Assembly (NCBI GenBank): GCA_017427545.1
Contig: JAFRSO010000065.1
Span: forward strand, 1 to 64,000
Source: Selenomonadaceae bacterium
GTDB lineage: Bacteria > Bacillota > Negativicutes > Selenomonadales > Selenomonadaceae
Reading direction: 5' to 3'
DNA: 64,000 nucleotides
Below the pieces are notes generated by a model. The model saw nothing but the letters and a program-made list of their open reading frames with translations, was not told where the DNA came from and did not search any database. Shown here piece by piece: positions 50,082-58,850 of the stretch (positions are counted from its first letter, which is position 1; the number at the start of each line of letters is the position of its first letter). The translations under genes were made by a program, and so were the position numbers.

Positions 50082-50936
50082 TTACTCGTCGAAGTCAATC
50101 ACACGCCCGAATTTTTCGGCACGATTGCGTATAAAATTTTTTGCCGCCTCGTGAACGACGACTTGATTTATAAAATCGCTCAAGTACTCGTCGAAAATTC
50201 CTTCACGGTCACAAAGTTCAATCAGCCGCTGAAAATTTTCTTCGGCGTCAATATCGTACTCGATTCGGTGTAAAATTCTCGACAACTCCGCGCGAACTTC
50301 GGGTGTAAAAATTTCTTTCAGCGCGGCAACTTCGACGGTACACTTGCAAGCTTTAACCAACCAAGTTTTCGTCGTCAAATCATCATTAAAATTTTCAAAT
50401 CCAAAATCAATCCAACTCCTAACTCCTAACTCCTCACTCCTAACTAACTCACGTTCGCCGGGCATGAAGTGAATTTCTTTATAAATCGCGTCGTCCAAAA
50501 GTTTCACAACATCAGCCTTCGCCCAAAGCCGCTGCTCATTATTGAGGAAACGTCCCGCCTTGAGCCGCTCCAAAATTCCTACGAAGCGCACGTTATAAAA
50601 TTCCGTCAGCAATGCGCCCGAATCCTTCAGCAGGTGATTGAACTCCATCAATCTTGCGTAAAAATTTTCTCCGACCGTCAAAACGTCCCGCGCAATTATC
50701 AGCTCAAAAATTTTCGGCGCAGTCGGTAACTCGTCAATCAAATCAACTCTGAACTCGTCGCAAAGTTTTTTTACCTTCGGTGAAAGTTCGGTTGTCATGA
50801 AGGCGATTTTTGCGGCAGGTAAAATTTTTCTTAAGCCCGCCAAAAACTCTTCGCCTTCAACCACCAGCACCGTTATCGGCAAAAAATTAGGCGACACGAA
50901 CTTCAACAGCCCGTGCCGCTCATCATCTCTCAACAT
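50082..50936 (-). CDS. Methyltransferase-like protein, function unknown
   Basis: 284 aa. N-terminal Rossmann-like pattern (ITVLVVEGEEFLAGLRKILP, DLIDELPTAPKIFELIIARDVL, FNHLLKDSGALLTEFYNV) resembles a SAM-methyltransferase core lacking a clear glycine-rich loop. A heptamer tract at 50412-50449 encodes ELVRSEELGVRS in frame. The C-terminal ~100 residues are helical and unrecognised. Overlaps the first Uma2 gene by 1 nt. Confidence 0.6.
   Translation of the reverse strand: MLRDDERHGLLKFVSPNFLPITVLVVEGEEFLAGLRKILPAAKIAFMTTELSPKVKKLCDEFRVDLIDELPTAPKIFELIIARDVLTVGENFYARLMEFNHLLKDSGALLTEFYNVRFVGILERLKAGRFLNNEQRLWAKADVVKLLDDAIYKEIHFMPGERELVRSEELGVRSWIDFGFENFNDDLTTKTWLVKACKCTVEVAALKEIFTPEVRAELSRILHRIEYDIDAEENFQRLIELCDREGIFDEYLSDFINQVVVHEAAKNFIRNRAEKFGRVIDFDE
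50412..50449. repeat. In-frame heptamer tract in methyltransferase-like gene
   Basis: CTAACTC/CTCACTC heptamers read on the minus strand as VRSEELGVRS. Confidence 0.8.
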
Positions 50937-51526
50937 TATTTATAACCCCACTTGAAAATATAATCCAGCCGAATGATCAGCCCGTCCAAAATTTTTACCG
51001 GCACTTCTTGCTTGACGGCAGCTCTATCGGCGTCAGTCATCAATTCCAAATCTTTTTCATCAGGCAACATATATTCTTCGTCGAGAAAATATTTTCCGTC
51101 GCGCAAGAGATAAACGTCAATGATTTTTGCCCACGGGTCGATAATCCAATATTCGCGCACGCCATTTGCCTCGTAAGTAAATTTTTTTATCGTCAAATCT
51201 TTTTTGCGCGTGGAATAGGATAAAACTTCAACGACCATATCGGGCGAACCGAAAATGCCTCTGCGCCAATCAATAATTTTTTCGTTTGCTTTCAAGACGA
51301 CGCTTAAATCCGGCTTGTAAAGACTGCCGTCGGGAAAATAAACGTCGATATCGTCCGCGAAGACGTAACCGAGATTGTTTGCGTCCAAGTAATTTTCGAT
51401 AATCGTTCCGAGTCGCATTATAACTCTACCGTGAGTGGGAGCCGCCGAGGGTGCCATAAATTTTTCGCCTCCAATAATTTCATAAGACGGATAGAGCAAA
51501 CGTTCATTGAGAATTTCAGCAGACAT
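50936..51526 (-). CDS. Uma2 family (DUF820) nuclease-fold protein, copy 3
   Basis: 196 aa PD-(D/E)xK-fold protein. YEIIGGEKFMAPS, YKPDLSVV, SPDMVVEVLSYSTRKKDLTIK, and GVREYWIIDP are the Uma2 blocks with the acidic residues and Lys of the site. Function in the cell unknown; family often expanded and next to mobile or repetitive DNA. The most diverged of three tandem copies. Confidence 0.88.
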   Translation of the reverse strand: MSAEILNERLLYPSYEIIGGEKFMAPSAAPTHGRVIMRLGTIIENYLDANNLGYVFADDIDVYFPDGSLYKPDLSVVLKANEKIIDWRRGIFGSPDMVVEVLSYSTRKKDLTIKKFTYEANGVREYWIIDPWAKIIDVYLLRDGKYFLDEEYMLPDEKDLELMTDADRAAVKQEVPVKILDGLIIRLDYIFKWGYK

Positions 51527-51539
51527 TTAAATTTCCTCC

Positions 51540-52121
51540 TCACTCAAAATACCAGCCGAAAATATTTCTGATTTTGACCTTGAAGCCGTCCAAAACTGCA
51601 ACGGGAATTTCAAGTTTAATTTCTGCACGCTCCTCTTCGGTTAATCTTAGTAATTGGTCTTCGCTCCAGTTTTCGTAATGCCCGTCAAGAAAATATTTCC
51701 CGTCGCGCAGCAAATAAACGTCAATGTTCTCGCGCCACGGATCGATTATCCAATATTCTTTGACACCGTTACGTTCATAAATGTCTTTTTTAATGCCCAT
51801 GTCACGTTTCATTGTCGAGCGTGAAAAAATTTCTGCAACCATATCAGGCACGCCATGCAACGTCATATTTTTTTTGTCGAGGAAGAGTTTATCGTTAGCC
51901 GCGCTGACGAAGATAAAATCCGGTTGAAATAGATTGCCGTCAGGAAAGTGAACGTCAAAATTATCCGGAGCAATGGTGCCGAGTTTATTTGTCTTGGCAT
52001 AAACTCCTATCGTTGCAATTAAATTCGCGGTAACATTAACGTGACCCCAATCCGGACTTGGTGCCATAAATTTTTCCCCCTCAATAATTTCGTAGTCGTC
52101 GCAGATGTCGTAAGCCAACAT
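51540..52121 (-). CDS. Uma2 family (DUF820) nuclease-fold protein, copy 2
   Basis: 193 aa. YEIIEGEKFMAPSPDWGHV, QPDFIFV, VPDMVAEIFSRSTMKRDMGIKK and GVKEYWIIDPW. Very close to copy 1 upstream (same length, near-identical middle). ATG after GGAGGCGATTGC. Confidence 0.88.
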   Translation of the reverse strand: MLAYDICDDYEIIEGEKFMAPSPDWGHVNVTANLIATIGVYAKTNKLGTIAPDNFDVHFPDGNLFQPDFIFVSAANDKLFLDKKNMTLHGVPDMVAEIFSRSTMKRDMGIKKDIYERNGVKEYWIIDPWRENIDVYLLRDGKYFLDGHYENWSEDQLLRLTEEERAEIKLEIPVAVLDGFKVKIRNIFGWYFE

Positions 52122-52133
52122 GCAATCGCCTCC

Positions 52134-52715
52134 TCACTCAAAGTACCGGCCGAAAATATTTCTGATTTTGACTTTGAAGCTGTCCAAAACTGCAACGGGA
52201 ATTTCAAATTTAATTTCCGCACGCTCCTCTTCAGTTAAATTTTTCAATTCAGCGTCAGGGTAATTTTGATAAATGTCGTCCAAAAAATATTTGCCGTCGC
52301 GCAGCAGATAAACTTCAATGCTTTCACTCCAAGGATTGATTATCCAATATTCCTTGACACCGTTACGTTCGTAAATATCTTTTTTAATGCCCATGTCACG
52401 TTTCATAGTTAAGCGTGAAAAAATTTCTGCGACCATATCGGGCACGCCGTAAAAAGTTTCGTCTTCATTGTCGAAGACAAATTTATCGTTCGCCGCGTTT
52501 ACAAAAATAAAATCCGGTCGTAAAAGATTGCCGTCGGGAAGATGAACGTCTAAGTTATCAGAAAACGCCGTTCCGAGCCTGTTAATAAAAGCGTAAGTTC
52601 CAATCGTAAACATCAACCGTCCGACAATTTTGCCGTGCCTTTTAAACGGACTTGACGCCATAAATTTTTCCCCCTCAATAATTTCGTAGTCGTCGCGGAT
52701 ATCGTAAGCCAACAT
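52134..52715 (-). CDS. Uma2 family (DUF820) nuclease-fold protein, copy 1
   Basis: 193 aa from the ATG at 52715 behind AAGGAGGGATTATA. YEIIEGEKFMASSPFKRHGK, RPDFIFV, VPDMVAEIFSRLTMKRDMGIKK and GVKEYWIINPW. The end (IPVAVLDSFKVKIRNIFGRYFE as two blocks) is almost the same as copy 2; recent duplication. Confidence 0.88.
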   Translation of the reverse strand: MLAYDIRDDYEIIEGEKFMASSPFKRHGKIVGRLMFTIGTYAFINRLGTAFSDNLDVHLPDGNLLRPDFIFVNAANDKFVFDNEDETFYGVPDMVAEIFSRLTMKRDMGIKKDIYERNGVKEYWIINPWSESIEVYLLRDGKYFLDDIYQNYPDAELKNLTEEERAEIKFEIPVAVLDSFKVKIRNIFGRYFE

Positions 52716-52779
52716 TATAATCCCTCCTTTTTTTGGAAGAATACAAAAAATTTTTCCCGCCGTCAACATAGCCGCCGCC

Positions 52780-52807
52780 TTTACTTTGAAATAACTTAGT
52801 GTATAAT
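52780..52807 (+). promoter_or_regulatory. Probable promoter of the permease-kinase gene
   Basis: TTTACT (52780-52785), a 16-bp spacer and TATAAT (52802-52807). Confidence 0.5.
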
Positions 52808-52810
52808 TCT

Positions 52811-52855
52811 AAGAACTAGGGACTAGGGTTTTAATTCCTAATTCCTAACTGTTAA
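52811..52855. repeat. Inverted heptamer-repeat element in leader
   Basis: GAACTAG/GGACTAG heptamers, GTTTTAA loop, TTCCTAA heptamers; between promoter and ribosome site of the permease-kinase gene, so it would be in the 5' UTR. Confidence 0.75.
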
Positions 52856-52866
52856 AAAGGAGAGCG

Positions 52867-55779
52867 GTGCCTTTGATGGATACTGCAGGAAACAAAACAT
52901 TAAAACCTTATCTTTCGCCGCTGAATGTCTGGGCATTGTCTTTCGGATGCGCAGTAGGTTGGGGCGCATTCGTCATGCCGGGGACAACTTTTTTGCCGAT
53001 AGCCGGCCCACTCGGTACGGCACTCGGCATGGCAATCGGCGGCATCATCATGCTAATCATCGGCTACAATTATCATTTCATGATGAATCGATACCCCGAC
53101 GCGGGCGGCACTTATTCATACGCAAAAAAAGTTCTCGGTTACGACCACGGCTTTTTGAGTTCGTGGTTTTTGATTCTCGTTTATATCGCAATCACTTGGG
53201 CAAATGCTACTGCCCTGCCGATTATCTTCCGAAATTTTTTGGGCGATACTTTCCAATTCGGCTTCCATTATACAATCGCGGGCTTTGATGTTTGGCTCGG
53301 AGAATCTCTGTTGAGTTTGGGCGCATTGTGGATTTTCGGCGCAATTTGTATGCACGGCGGAAAGCTTGCGGCATGGGTTCAAACTGTCGCGGCGATAATT
53401 TTATTTAGCGGCGTACTCATCGGCATTGGCGCAGTCGTGGCAAGCGGCATAAATCCTTTCGACATTAAGCCCGCCTTCCCGCCCGAAGGTAACGACACTT
53501 TCGCGGCGATTTTCGGAATTGTCGTTTTGGCACCTTGGGCATTTGCCGGCTTTGAATCCGTTTCACAATCGGCGGAAGGTTTCAAGTTCTCAATCAAAAA
53601 AACATTCGCAATTTTATTCTGCGCAGTCGTTGCGGCAGCTCTCGCCTATACATTTCTATCATTGCTTGCAATTTCGACTTTGCCGCCCGGCTACAATAAC
53701 TGGGCTGAATATATCAAAAACATTAATAACCTCGAAGGCCTCGAAGGTCTTCCGACTTTTCACGCGGTACACCATTTCTTAGGCGATACCGGACTTGTTA
53801 TCTTGGCGGCAACTTGCATTTGCGGCGTCATAACCGGTCTTGTCGGAAATTATATCGCCGCCAGCCGTTTAATTTTCGCCCTGACTCGTGATGATTTACT
53901 GCCCGCGTGGTTCGGAAAGCTCAATGAACATCGCACGCCCATGAACGCCGTATTTTTTATAATGCTCCTGTCACTGCCGATACCTTTTCTCGGACGCACG
54001 GCCATTGCTTGGATTGTCGACGTGAACACAATCGGCGCGACGATTGATTACACTTACACTTCACTTGTCACGATTATCACTGCGCGGGCAATGGGTAAAA
54101 ATCTTCCGCTAATCACGGGGACAATCGGCTGCGTCGTATCGCTGATATTCTTCCTGTATTTCATGGTGCCGAATGTCTGGACGGTCGCCGCAATGAGTAC
54201 GGAAAGTTATCTGATTTTGATTCTGTGGAGCATTTTGGGATTCGTATTCTTCCGCTACATTTTTCAACGCGACGATGAACAACGACGTTTCGGCAAGTCA
54301 ACAATTTCTTGGATTGCCTTACTGTTTTTGATTTTCTTCACGTCAATGCTTTGGGTTCGTGAGGCGACAAGTGAGGCCGCTCAAACAGTTTTGGGCAATC
54401 TCAGCGAATATTACACCGAAGAGCTTAACGAGCATGGTGTACCGCCGACCGAAATTGAAAAGGAAGATTCGCAATTTTATCTGCAACACCAAATGGATTT
54501 CGTCAGCTCCTCATTGACGCGGCATAATTTTATGCAAATGTGCTTGATAATGATTGCGCTGTTTATCATGTTCAACATCTATAATTTGATGATGCAGCGG
54601 GAAAAAAATATGGAGCGTGAAAAAGTTCAGGCGGAGCGTTCCAATAAGGCGAAGTCAACTTTCCTGTCGAACATGAGCCACGATATCCGCACGCCCATGA
54701 ACGCCATTATCGGCTACACAAATCTCATCAAAAAGGAACCTGGCTTGCCCTCTCGAACGAAAGAATATCTCGAAAAAATCGAAGCGTCGAACAATCACCT
54801 GCTCGCGCTGATAAATGATATTCTCGACATGAGCCGCATTGAGTCGGGGAAAATGGAACTCGATCCTCAAAAGGCCAATCTCGTCAAAGCTCTCGGCGAA
54901 GTTCGGGATTTGTTCGCAACGCAGATGAAAAACAAGGGCTTGACGTTCGCCGTCAACATTGAACACGTCATGAATAAAACCGTCATGTGTGATGTTCCAA
55001 GACTTAACCGCGTCCTGCTGAATTTGATTAGCAATGCGTTCAAGTTCACGCCCGAAGGCGGCTCCGTTACCGTCACGCTTCAACAAGTCGGCGGCAGTGA
55101 TGATAAAGGCTCCTATGAATTGCGCGTCAAAGATACCGGCATGGGTATGACGCCCGAATTCGCCGCAAAAGTTTTCGCCGCATATGAACGCGATCGTTCC
55201 GTCAGCAACATTCAAGGCACGGGATTGGGCATGGCGATTACAAAAAGTATCGTTGAGCTTATGGGCGGCACGATTGATGTTGAGACTGAACTCGGCAGGG
55301 GCACTGAATTTATCGTCCGCGTTGACTTCCCGATTGTCGATGAATCTGATGAGGAAGAAATTGAGCAGGTCACCAATGACGGCGGCGAGATTGACTTCAG
55401 CAAGATTAAATTGCTTCTGGTTGAGGATAACGAAGTTAATCGGGAAATTGCGTCGTTGATTCTGACGGAATTTGGCTTCGGACTTGATACGGCGGAAAAT
55501 GGAAAAATTGCCGTCGATAAAGTTGCCGCTTCAAAGCCCGGTGAATTTGACGCAATTTTGATGGATATTCAAATGCCGATAATGAACGGCTACGAGGCGA
55601 CTAAAAAAATCCGTGAGTTGTCCAATCCGAAACTTGCGAACATTCCGATTATTGCAATGACTGCCAACGCCTTCACCGAAGATATTCAGACTGCAAAAGA
55701 TGCGGGCATGAACAGTCACATTGCAAAGCCGCTTGATATTCAAAAGATGATTGAAACTCTAACGGAGGTCTTGAAATGA
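52867..55779 (+). CDS. APC-type amino-acid permease fused to hybrid histidine kinase
   Basis: 970 aa counted from the GTG at 52867; TTG 52873 or ATG 52876 are also possible after AGGAG. Residues ~10-480 are an APC-superfamily permease with ~12 helices (FGCAVGWGAFVMPGTTFLPIAGPLG split, RYPDAGGTYSYAKKVLG). An extra helix pair (~490 and ~565) flanks a ~50-residue outside loop. Then HisKA (FLSNMSHDIRTPMNAIIGY, His ~605), HATPase (LLNLISNAFKFTPEGG, DTGMGMTPEF, GTGLGMAI) and a receiver domain (LLLVEDNEVNREI, DAILMDIQMP with Asp ~900, IAKPLD). Senses or transports an amino acid and signals; no separate DNA-binding partner is adjacent. Overlaps the rhodanese gene by 4 nt. Confidence 0.93.
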   Translation: MPLMDTAGNKTLKPYLSPLNVWALSFGCAVGWGAFVMPGTTFLPIAGPLGTALGMAIGGIIMLIIGYNYHFMMNRYPDAGGTYSYAKKVLGYDHGFLSSWFLILVYIAITWANATALPIIFRNFLGDTFQFGFHYTIAGFDVWLGESLLSLGALWIFGAICMHGGKLAAWVQTVAAIILFSGVLIGIGAVVASGINPFDIKPAFPPEGNDTFAAIFGIVVLAPWAFAGFESVSQSAEGFKFSIKKTFAILFCAVVAAALAYTFLSLLAISTLPPGYNNWAEYIKNINNLEGLEGLPTFHAVHHFLGDTGLVILAATCICGVITGLVGNYIAASRLIFALTRDDLLPAWFGKLNEHRTPMNAVFFIMLLSLPIPFLGRTAIAWIVDVNTIGATIDYTYTSLVTIITARAMGKNLPLITGTIGCVVSLIFFLYFMVPNVWTVAAMSTESYLILILWSILGFVFFRYIFQRDDEQRRFGKSTISWIALLFLIFFTSMLWVREATSEAAQTVLGNLSEYYTEELNEHGVPPTEIEKEDSQFYLQHQMDFVSSSLTRHNFMQMCLIMIALFIMFNIYNLMMQREKNMEREKVQAERSNKAKSTFLSNMSHDIRTPMNAIIGYTNLIKKEPGLPSRTKEYLEKIEASNNHLLALINDILDMSRIESGKMELDPQKANLVKALGEVRDLFATQMKNKGLTFAVNIEHVMNKTVMCDVPRLNRVLLNLISNAFKFTPEGGSVTVTLQQVGGSDDKGSYELRVKDTGMGMTPEFAAKVFAAYERDRSVSNIQGTGLGMAITKSIVELMGGTIDVETELGRGTEFIVRVDFPIVDESDEEEIEQVTNDGGEIDFSKIKLLLVEDNEVNREIASLILTEFGFGLDTAENGKIAVDKVAASKPGEFDAILMDIQMPIMNGYEATKKIRELSNPKLANIPIIAMTANAFTEDIQTAKDAGMNSHIAKPLDIQKMIETLTEVLK

Positions 55780-56486
55780 AAAAAATTTTTGCATTGCTGA
55801 TGATTTGCGTTTTGACACTCGTTACAGGCTGCGGGGAAGAACATGCCACCTATAAATCTTTGACGCAAGATCAAGCAATTAAAATGATTGCCGAAAAGCC
55901 CGACGCGATTATCCTTGACGTTCGCACGCCTGATGAGTTCGAGAAAAAACATATTCCCCACGCAATATCACTGCCGCTTGAAGATTTACGCAACGGGAAT
56001 TTTGCTTCTATCCCCGACAAAAACGCACTGATTATGATTTACTGCTGGACGGGTCGACGTGCTCAAGACGCAGCTCAACTTCTGGCCGACAAGGGCTATA
56101 AAAATGTTTACGAATTTGGCGGGCTGGTAGATTGGACGGACGCTGTTGTAGGTACGGAGGCGGGACAATATAAACATATCACTCACGACGAGGCGCGAGA
56201 AATTTTAGCGTCAAATCCCAACGCCGTTTTAGTTGATGTGCGCTTCCCGAAAGATTATGAGCAGCGGCATATTGTCGGAGCAATTTTCGTTCCGTTGGAA
56301 AGTGTTATCGCAGAAAATTTATCCGCCATTCCCGACAAAGACGCGCCGATTATAGTTTACTGCGGCGACGGCAATCGTGCTCGCAAGACCGCTCAAGCTC
56401 TCGTCGAAAAGGGCTACACGAACGTTTACGAAATGGGCGGCATTAAAGATTGGACGGGCGATGTTGAGGGTACCGAAGTTGAATAA
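55776..56486 (+). CDS. Double-rhodanese lipoprotein
   Basis: 236 aa. Lipoprotein signal ending TLVTGCGEE. Two rhodanese domains, each with LDVRTPDEFEKKHIPHA / VDVRFPKDYEQRHIVGA and active Cys loops YCWTGRRAQDA and YCGDGNRARKT. Both catalytic Cys are kept. Sulfur transfer or sensing at the cell surface side of the inner membrane. Translated as a coupled pair with the permease-kinase. Confidence 0.9.
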   Translation: MKKIFALLMICVLTLVTGCGEEHATYKSLTQDQAIKMIAEKPDAIILDVRTPDEFEKKHIPHAISLPLEDLRNGNFASIPDKNALIMIYCWTGRRAQDAAQLLADKGYKNVYEFGGLVDWTDAVVGTEAGQYKHITHDEAREILASNPNAVLVDVRFPKDYEQRHIVGAIFVPLESVIAENLSAIPDKDAPIIVYCGDGNRARKTAQALVEKGYTNVYEMGGIKDWTGDVEGTEVE

Positions 56487-56491
56487 AATTT

Positions 56492-56534
56492 AAAAATTGT
56501 CCGCTATTCCTTGGCAAGATGGCGGACGATTTTT
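56492..56534 (+). terminator. Rho-independent terminator
   Basis: GTCCGC and GCGGAC stem with a T-run after the rhodanese gene. Confidence 0.75.
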
Positions 56535-56555
56535 CATTACGGAGGGGGAATTATT

Positions 56556-58046
56556 GTGGTGTATATCCCGCGAGTGTTGGTTTGCGGAAGTGTTGAAGAG
56601 TTTCGGAAAAAAATTGGTGACAGACCCGCTGAAGTTGTCGGACAAGTAATTTTCCAAATGATCGGCGACGACGTGAAATTATTTTTCTACGGACAATCTT
56701 TGACGGACGAAGACATAAAAAAACTTCTTGACGGCACGGCAGATTATTTGGTTTTCGTTGATAATTTTGAGCTGCATTATTATCGCAAAAAATTTTCTCT
56801 GAACTTTTGCGTTATATCGGTTGAATTCTTCGTGAGAAATTTTCACGACGGATTTTTTTCGTACAATGCATTTAATCTGCTTAGAGGTTTGCTTAACACT
56901 AGGAAAGATTCAGTCCTTGTGCTGGATTTCGACCGCTACTTTATAAAGAGTAATTACCGAACCGCCGGAGTTGGTTTTAAAATTGATATTGATTGTATTG
57001 CGGAAAATTTTTATCCGATTATGGAAAATGCTTACAGGAAAATTTATCGTTCGTTCGACGAATGCAAATTTCATCACTTCGACGCGCTACTTTTGACTGC
57101 CGAGAGAACGCCCGAAGAATTTATCGACGTGGTGATTGATACCAACGACCTTGCCGAAGAAATTTGGACGTTCATCAGGAAAAATTCCCCGCTCGAAAAT
57201 TGGATGAGAACCAATCACACTATTTTTGAGGATGTTAAATTTTCTACTCTCGAAAACGGCAGCTGGCATATCATAAAAAAATTTATGCCGCCCGTTGATT
57301 TATGCGTTTATGTCGTCACGCACAAGGACGCCAAATTTCCCACTCTCCCCGAAGGTTACAAATTTATTCATGCCGGCCACGCCCTTGCAAAAAATGATTT
57401 CGGCTACCTCGGTGACGATACCGGAGACAATATCAGTCAACTCAATCCTTTTCTCGACGAAGTTACCGCGCTTTATTGGATTTGGAAGAACACCAATCAC
57501 ACTCACACGGGCTTTTGTCACTATCGACGATTTTTTGCCGGCAATCCGAATCAAAAATCTTTTGATGTGAACAGCATTTTAAGCGCGGAAGAAATTTTAA
57601 AAATTTTGGGCGAGTATGATATTATCGTTAAATATGAAGGTTTAACTGACCGCACTCAACGCGAAATGATAGCTTTATCAACCGGTCAACCCGATTTGGT
57701 CAGAATAGCTGAAGAAATTCTCCGTCGGCACATAAGCATAAATCAGCCCGATTACCTTGACGCCTTCGACGACGTGATTAACGGTTATGCTCTTTTTTCT
57801 TGCGGAATGCACATAACGCGCCGAAATATTTTCAATGCCTATTGCGAATGGTTGTTTTCATTCATTGTCGACGCGGTGAAAGAAGCACGCGATAAAATAG
57901 ACATTAACGGCAAAAGTCTCGGAGAAATGGAGCATGGCTATTCGCGGGTAATGGGACATTTCGCCGAACGATTGTTGACGGTCTGGCTGATGAAAAATCA
58001 TTTGCGAATCAAAACTTTGCCGATGATGTATCGCGAGGACGTCTGA
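56556..58046 (+). CDS. DUF4422 protein with N-terminal extension
   Basis: 496 aa from a GTG (56556 or 56559) behind GGAGGGGG. The first ~250 residues are unrecognised, with a Rossmann-like start (VLVCGSVEEFRKKIGDRPAEV). Residues ~250-495 match DUF4422, a glycosyltransferase-like family: LCVYVVTHKDAKFPTLPEGY, NPFLDEVTALYWIWKN, GFCHYRRFF, SCGMHITRRNIFNAYCEWLF. Likely a sugar transferase in surface glycan synthesis; inference. Confidence 0.8.
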   Translation: MVYIPRVLVCGSVEEFRKKIGDRPAEVVGQVIFQMIGDDVKLFFYGQSLTDEDIKKLLDGTADYLVFVDNFELHYYRKKFSLNFCVISVEFFVRNFHDGFFSYNAFNLLRGLLNTRKDSVLVLDFDRYFIKSNYRTAGVGFKIDIDCIAENFYPIMENAYRKIYRSFDECKFHHFDALLLTAERTPEEFIDVVIDTNDLAEEIWTFIRKNSPLENWMRTNHTIFEDVKFSTLENGSWHIIKKFMPPVDLCVYVVTHKDAKFPTLPEGYKFIHAGHALAKNDFGYLGDDTGDNISQLNPFLDEVTALYWIWKNTNHTHTGFCHYRRFFAGNPNQKSFDVNSILSAEEILKILGEYDIIVKYEGLTDRTQREMIALSTGQPDLVRIAEEILRRHISINQPDYLDAFDDVINGYALFSCGMHITRRNIFNAYCEWLFSFIVDAVKEARDKIDINGKSLGEMEHGYSRVMGHFAERLLTVWLMKNHLRIKTLPMMYREDV

Positions 58047-58049
58047 TAA

Positions 58050-58850
58050 ATGTTGCAGGATATAATGCTCGGACAATTTTTCCCCGGCAAATCGATATTG
58101 CACCGACTCGACCCGCGCACAAAAATAATTTCACTCTTCGCGCTGATGATTGTAATTTTTGCGGCGGAAGGTTGGCCGGCATATTCCGCGCTGATAATTT
58201 TGACGGCAGGGCTGATTTTCGTATCGAAGGTGCCGCCGTTGACAGTTTTAAAAGCCGTCAAGCCGCTCACTTGGATAATTTTATTTACGTTGCTGATTCA
58301 TTTCGTAAGCCACGACGGAGAAGTTTTAGCAAAATTTTACGTGTTCAAGGTGACGGCGGAAGGAATAATTTACGGCGTGAAGATAAGCTTGCGGCTGATA
58401 TTGCTGATTGTGCTGTCGAGTTTGCTGACGTTCACGACTTCGCCGCTGCAATTAACCGACGCTACCGAAAAACTTTTGTCGCCGCTGAAAAAAATCGGCG
58501 TGCCGTCACATGAACTGGCAATGATGATGACGATAGCAATACGTTTCGTGCCGACGCTGATTGAGGAGACTGACAAAATCATCAAGGCGCAAAAATCACG
58601 CGGGCTGGACTTTGAATCGGGCGGAATAATCAAGCGGCTGCGTTCAATGGTTCCGATATTGGTACCGCTATTCCTGTCGAGTTTTCGGCGAGCAGATGAT
58701 TTGGCAATGGCAATGGAGGCGCGGTGCTATCGTGGCGGCGAAGGTCGAACTCACATGAAGGAATTGCGGCTGAAGAATTTGGATTATTGCGCGGCGGTTG
58801 CAGTGATTGTAATTTGCGCGGCGGTCGGAGGATTGAGTTATGCGGGCTGA
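58050..58850 (+). CDS. ecfT: ECF transporter transmembrane subunit
   Basis: 266 aa, CbiQ/EcfT family. LHRLDPRTKIISLFALMIVIF at the start, and the two ATPase-coupling Ala-Arg-Gly-type motifs KAQKSRGLDFESGG and MAMEARCYRGGEGRT. Couples the EcfA ATPases to vitamin-binding S subunits. The EcfA genes are not upstream here; truA follows with an 11-nt overlap, as in many Firmicutes. Confidence 0.93.
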   Translation: MLQDIMLGQFFPGKSILHRLDPRTKIISLFALMIVIFAAEGWPAYSALIILTAGLIFVSKVPPLTVLKAVKPLTWIILFTLLIHFVSHDGEVLAKFYVFKVTAEGIIYGVKISLRLILLIVLSSLLTFTTSPLQLTDATEKLLSPLKKIGVPSHELAMMMTIAIRFVPTLIEETDKIIKAQKSRGLDFESGGIIKRLRSMVPILVPLFLSSFRRADDLAMAMEARCYRGGEGRTHMKELRLKNLDYCAAVAVIVICAAVGGLSYAG

